From Cristatella mucedo (taxonomy: Eukaryota > Bryozoa > Phylactolaemata > Cristatellidae): 64,000 nucleotides of DNA. Under the pieces are notes generated by a model, which saw nothing but the letters and a program-made list of their open reading frames with translations, was not told where the DNA came from and ran no database searches. Position 1 is the stretch's first letter. Each line of letters opens with the position of its first letter. Shown piece after piece: positions 60,187-64,000 of this stretch. A program made the position numbers and the translations under genes. Location: positions 18,751,501 through 18,815,500 of the forward strand of contig WPIO01000001.1 in assembly GCA_009760855.2 (NCBI GenBank). The letters are read 5' to 3'.

Positions 60187-60367
60187 AAGGCAGTTGGCCC
60201 AACGGAGCTATATGTATAAACCTAAAACATTATAGCTCATACATCGCATCAACACATAAATGATTTTTCTTCCAGCACCTTAAGTTATCTCCACCGGATT
60301 TTTATCAGCACACAGCTACACATTGCTTTAGAATATTGTCGGTTCATTGATTCCTACAAATATGTTC
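60187..60367. other. No recognisable feature
   Basis: Spacer between the hairpin and the MITE. Confidence 0.3.
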
Positions 60368-60375
60368 AGCTAGGT

Positions 60376-60555
60376 CAGTGGTTCTCAACCTTCCTAATGC
60401 CTCGACCTTTAATACAGTTCCTCATGTGGCGACCCGCAACCACAAAATTGTGTGCAAAATGTGGAAATGCATGTTTTCCGGGGGTCTTAGGCAACCCATG
60501 TAAAAGGGTCGTTCGAACCCCAAAGGGGTTGCGACCCACAGGCTGAGAACCACTG
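60376..60555. mobile_element. hAT MITE, 180 bp, complete with 8-bp TSD
   Basis: Termini CAGTGGTTCTCAACCTT and, reversed, CAGTGGTTCTCAGCCTG (one mismatch in the first 15). AGCTAGGT flanks both sides (60368-60375 and 60556-60563), a perfect 8-bp duplication diagnostic of hAT. The inner segments (CTAATGCC, TTTAATACAGTTCCTCATGT; CGGGGGTCTTAGGCAACCC) resemble non-autonomous hAT families of vertebrates (rodent URR1, SPIN group) as I remember them. No transposase. Confidence 0.95.
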
Positions 60556-60563
60556 AGCTAGGT

Positions 60564-63334
60564 AAATACCAATTCCCGAGTGTTAAGCTAGCAAATGATT
60601 AACTCCATCGACCATTGTCAATCTAGTCCCGAAGCAATTTGGAGAATGGGAACATATGGATACCGGTAATTACTCAGTAGCACACAGAGATAAGATCTTG
60701 ACGGTGCTGGGCCATATGCAAAGAACCGATAAAATGTGGCATCTACTGACAAATGCAGTCACTGAACTGCTATTGCACTTTAGGACTAGCTGACCACAAC
60801 AGCCGGTTTTTGGGATCTCTGCAAACGTTCTATATCTCCATAGTGCGACTGGTACAACACGAGACACAACAATTTAAAACGTCAAATCACAAATGACCAG
60901 GAATTTAATAAATTAAATCCACAGTCAAACAGCAGAGCTGAGATATATCCTAGTAAAGGAGCATACAGACTCGAGTGCTTTCGTAAAGGTAGGACGACTT
61001 ATAAAGGACCAAACAATTTAAACCACATACAAGCTTCTGAGTCGTGCTGATTTGGCATGGTAACACAACATAGTTACAATTTGTCAGCTAAGGAAAACCT
61101 GGAGTCCGATAAAGAATAAATAATCTAGAAGTGTTTTATACTAAGTATTGATAATAGCAGCAGCTGGTAGCTTGTCTAAGTGTAGTGAAGGCAAAACGAA
61201 AAAGACAATTGCACAACATGCAGCTAAAACGAGCAAAGCTGAAGCAACATCTTAACGACTATCTGCTTTTGTTTATTCACCTTTAATACTCTCACGTTTT
61301 CTTAAGCTTTTTGCTGCAGTAATCACTTAAGTACAAGGAAAGTCCCAGTTATCAAAAATGCTTTAGTAATTACAATTTTTTGATATTTTCTATTGCTTAA
61401 ATGACATACAGTCTAGTCATTAGTTTTATCAATGTTTAGGAAAAGTAGCTATCCCTGCTGTTTTGACCAGCCGGTGCAGTTTTAACAGGCTGACTGTGAC
61501 GAGTCTTATCAATCTAGTTCGGCTTGAGAAAACCATGAGCCAGTCATGAAACAACATGACAAACTATGTACTCATTCACAAACATATCCTCACAACCACA
61601 GCCTCATTTCAAGATCAAATATATCGCTATGTTTTATTAACTTCGAGCTACCAATATGCAATCCCAGTTAAAAGTCATAGCGAGGGGTACTATTTATGGA
61701 AAATGGTACATGCAACTACTGAGCTTTGCACGAAATGAACTGAAAAACCTAAAGCATTAGCTTGCTTTAGTAGACTATGAGGCCACCATCGACTTTTGAC
61801 ACAGTCATGGTCGTTGGATGATAGTTCTTTGTAGCTTTGTTCTATTCCTGGTTACACAGATTCCCTGGACGTGCTTGGGAATGCACCTTACATGAAGCAT
61901 TTCGAAGGTATGCTCATGCTACATTAATTCTGCAAAGTTCCCGATTTCTAGATTATTACGAAATCAGGCAGATTGACGCCTTGAGATGTCAAACTATCTT
62001 TGCGCAAGGTGGTGGGGCGATGCTTTAAAAGATATCTTTAAAAATAGCTACAATCAGAACCTACAACTGGCCTCAAAATCTGCCAAACCAAGCTCATCTT
62101 TCGCGGCCATTGCAAGTAAACTTAGAGGTTCTGTTACCATTTTCCCAAGCGCCCCAAGATTGCATTCCTAACTTATGCAGTGGCCTATTGATGTCCCAGA
62201 GCTCACCACAGCACTGTTTTATTGTTAGTCTTAGAGTGTGGGATATTTTTTTTGAATGAGTGAATATGCTGTTCCGTGTGCACGTGCATGTGTGTATGTG
62301 TGAATGATTGCGTGTGCGCACGGGTTGCATCATCACTTGTAGCCTAGCATTCGTTTAAGCACTTCGACAAGTGAGTCTCCGATTTCCAGAACTTTTGATT
62401 CAGGAGTGTCTCTGCTATGATGCAGCTAAGCAACCGATCAGCTTTGATTAAACATTGACGTAGTCATGCCATTGATTGACGTAGTCATGCCATCCCACTA
62501 CTGAGGGCAAAGATAGCTGGATGCTGCTGATTGTCAACCACCATCTGATAACCTGAGCCAAAAACTAGGACACTTAAGAGACCAAGAAACAAGCTTAAGC
62601 TCTGAGACTGTTGAAAACCAAGGTATACATTTTGAGTTTCAAAGCAAGTCTTATAAGCAGTTAGTACTGATCCCAGTAATCTATAACATGCTGATGCCCG
62701 CTGCTTACATAGATTAGGGAAGCCGCCTACTCCGAGCACACTAAAAAATCACAAAGAAGTTATTAACTAAATACACTAAAATAACATAGTACACCCTAAT
62801 AGCTCACCACGGGGCCTGCAGTCACCAAGCAAGGTTTTTTCACAACTTGGCAGTTACTAATGAAGTCTTAGCTGAGAGTGTGAGCAATGAATGGGATCAT
62901 GTATAGCTTCACACGACACTATGTGCTATCAGTTTTTTTTAAATACCTAACACGAGGAGGGGTTAGTAGAAGCAGGATAGATTTTGGATCAAATCCCGAA
63001 GCATGAACATCCGCCATGTTTCAAATACTAATGTCTGTATTCAACAGGCAAGTATGTCCAACAAGTGTGTTTGGGATTACTTTCAGTATCGATTTAAACT
63101 TTGAAATAACACCTCAGGGTTGTTATCACGATATTTTTATGTTCTGTTTTTGGATCTGTAGCTCAAAAAATCTGAGCGCATCCGACTTAAATCATCTACC
63201 ACAATATGGCTTCGGAAATGGTGCTACTATCCGTTCACTGTAAAAAAAACAGTGGGCGATTGCACAAGCTAAAACAGAAAAACAAATTAAAGATGATCAA
63301 ACAGCCTTATTGAAATAGACACTTTTACCAGCCA
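60564..63334. other. No recognised gene
   Basis: A GT-rich patch at about 62270-62330. Short frames only. Confidence 0.3.
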
Positions 63335-63420
63335 GCAGGCTGCCTCCTCCAGGACTCCAACCTGCGACACGGGTCATACAACGCAAGCAGCTTAAGGCTG
63401 GGCCAAGACCGAGTTACAGT
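63335..63420 (-). mobile_element. tRNA-headed SINE remnant
   Basis: Minus strand: TTGGCCCAGCCTTAAGCTGC (A-box region) and CAGGTTGGAGTCCTGG (B-box region). Degraded. Confidence 0.45.
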
Positions 63421-64000
63421 GCAAATTTCAGATGGCAACAACACGGGCAATTTGTAATCAAACTGAGCTAATGATCAGCAAGAAGTTTTCGAATTTTACA
63501 TCCAATACGAGTTATTAACACATAACATGAAATGCAGTAATAGTACTGGTTACCGATTAAAGGGTAAACAAGAATCATAGATAACCACAGATACACATAA
63601 TGTGTCAAGAAAACAAAAATGATCAACGACTTGCACTGAATAATTTTTTTTTACCACAAGTAGTAGATCACCACTAGAAAGTGTGGTAACTATGCTGCCC
63701 TATTAATGTACTTGCTGCCAGTAGGCTATACAGATTGCTTTAACATATTGGATTTAGGGTTAGAGCTTTCATAATCTGGGAAGCACACACCGCCACAATT
63801 TATCGTCATTGCTAAAACCGGCTTGAGGAAAAGATATAAAGAAAAAGGAAATTCGACCAAGGACAGGCCACCTGCATTAATCGGAAAAAAGCAAGGTAAA
63901 CTAAACCACACAAGTATCAGGAGAACAACAACTCACTTAATTATCTACTATAGGGCAGTTCTTGAATATACTGGAGCCAGGATGCAAGTTCCGTGCATTT
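63421..64000. other. No recognisable feature
   Basis: No gene or repeat supported. Confidence 0.3.

Noticed and set aside
61837-62028. Plus frame with TLHEAFRRYA, ankyrin-like
   Set aside because: Short and isolated, on the strand opposite to the BARD1-like gene, without splice support.

Overview
The window reads as nuclear DNA of a multicellular animal, probably an invertebrate. Coding sequence is sparse and split by introns, and there is much LINE/SINE debris, simple repeats and one hAT MITE. No rRNA gene, intact tRNA gene, CRISPR array or bacterial operon was seen. I cannot name the species: L2-type LINEs with ATT tails, a BARD1-type gene and an NHL-repeat gene occur together in many animal lineages.

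Three coding loci can be argued for. (1) An intronless 820-codon gene on the plus strand (30964-33426) lies in a GC-rich island. It has a long disordered N-terminus and a C-terminal six-bladed NHL beta-propeller. (2) On the minus strand, six short exons between 51354 and 42364 join with compatible splice phases. They encode the C-terminal part of a BARD1-like protein: two linker exons, a first BRCT repeat split over three exons, and a second BRCT repeat in the terminal exon. The gene must continue to the right; its ankyrin and RING parts were not found with confidence. (3) A lone plus-strand exon at 12086-12298 resembles the last transmembrane segment of SLC16 (monocarboxylate-type) transporters, possibly with a frameshift.

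Layout: 0.8-1.1 kb minisatellite; 1.1-6.8 kb LINE copies (a LINE-A inserted in a LINE-B) followed by a decayed copy of an uncharacterised multicopy protein family and a G-rich minisatellite; 7-13 kb small repeats, LINE-B debris and the SLC16-like exon; 13-30 kb mostly repeats, including a nested LINE-A insertion with a target-site duplication; 30.7-33.9 kb GC island with the NHL gene; 35-40 kb tRNA-derived SINEs; 42.4-51.4 kb BARD1-like exons with SINE, LINE and microsatellite insertions in the introns; 52-59 kb LINE-A debris, one copy with a twin-priming structure; 60.1-60.6 kb a near-perfect hairpin and an intact 180-bp hAT MITE with 8-bp target-site duplications.

Two LINE families dominate. 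LINE-A is L2-like: its 3' end has a stem-loop followed by (ATT)n. LINE-B is a relative ending in two ACATT units. A tRNA-headed SINE carries the LINE-A type 3' tail, which suggests it uses the LINE-A enzyme. A second tRNA-headed SINE family has a different tail.
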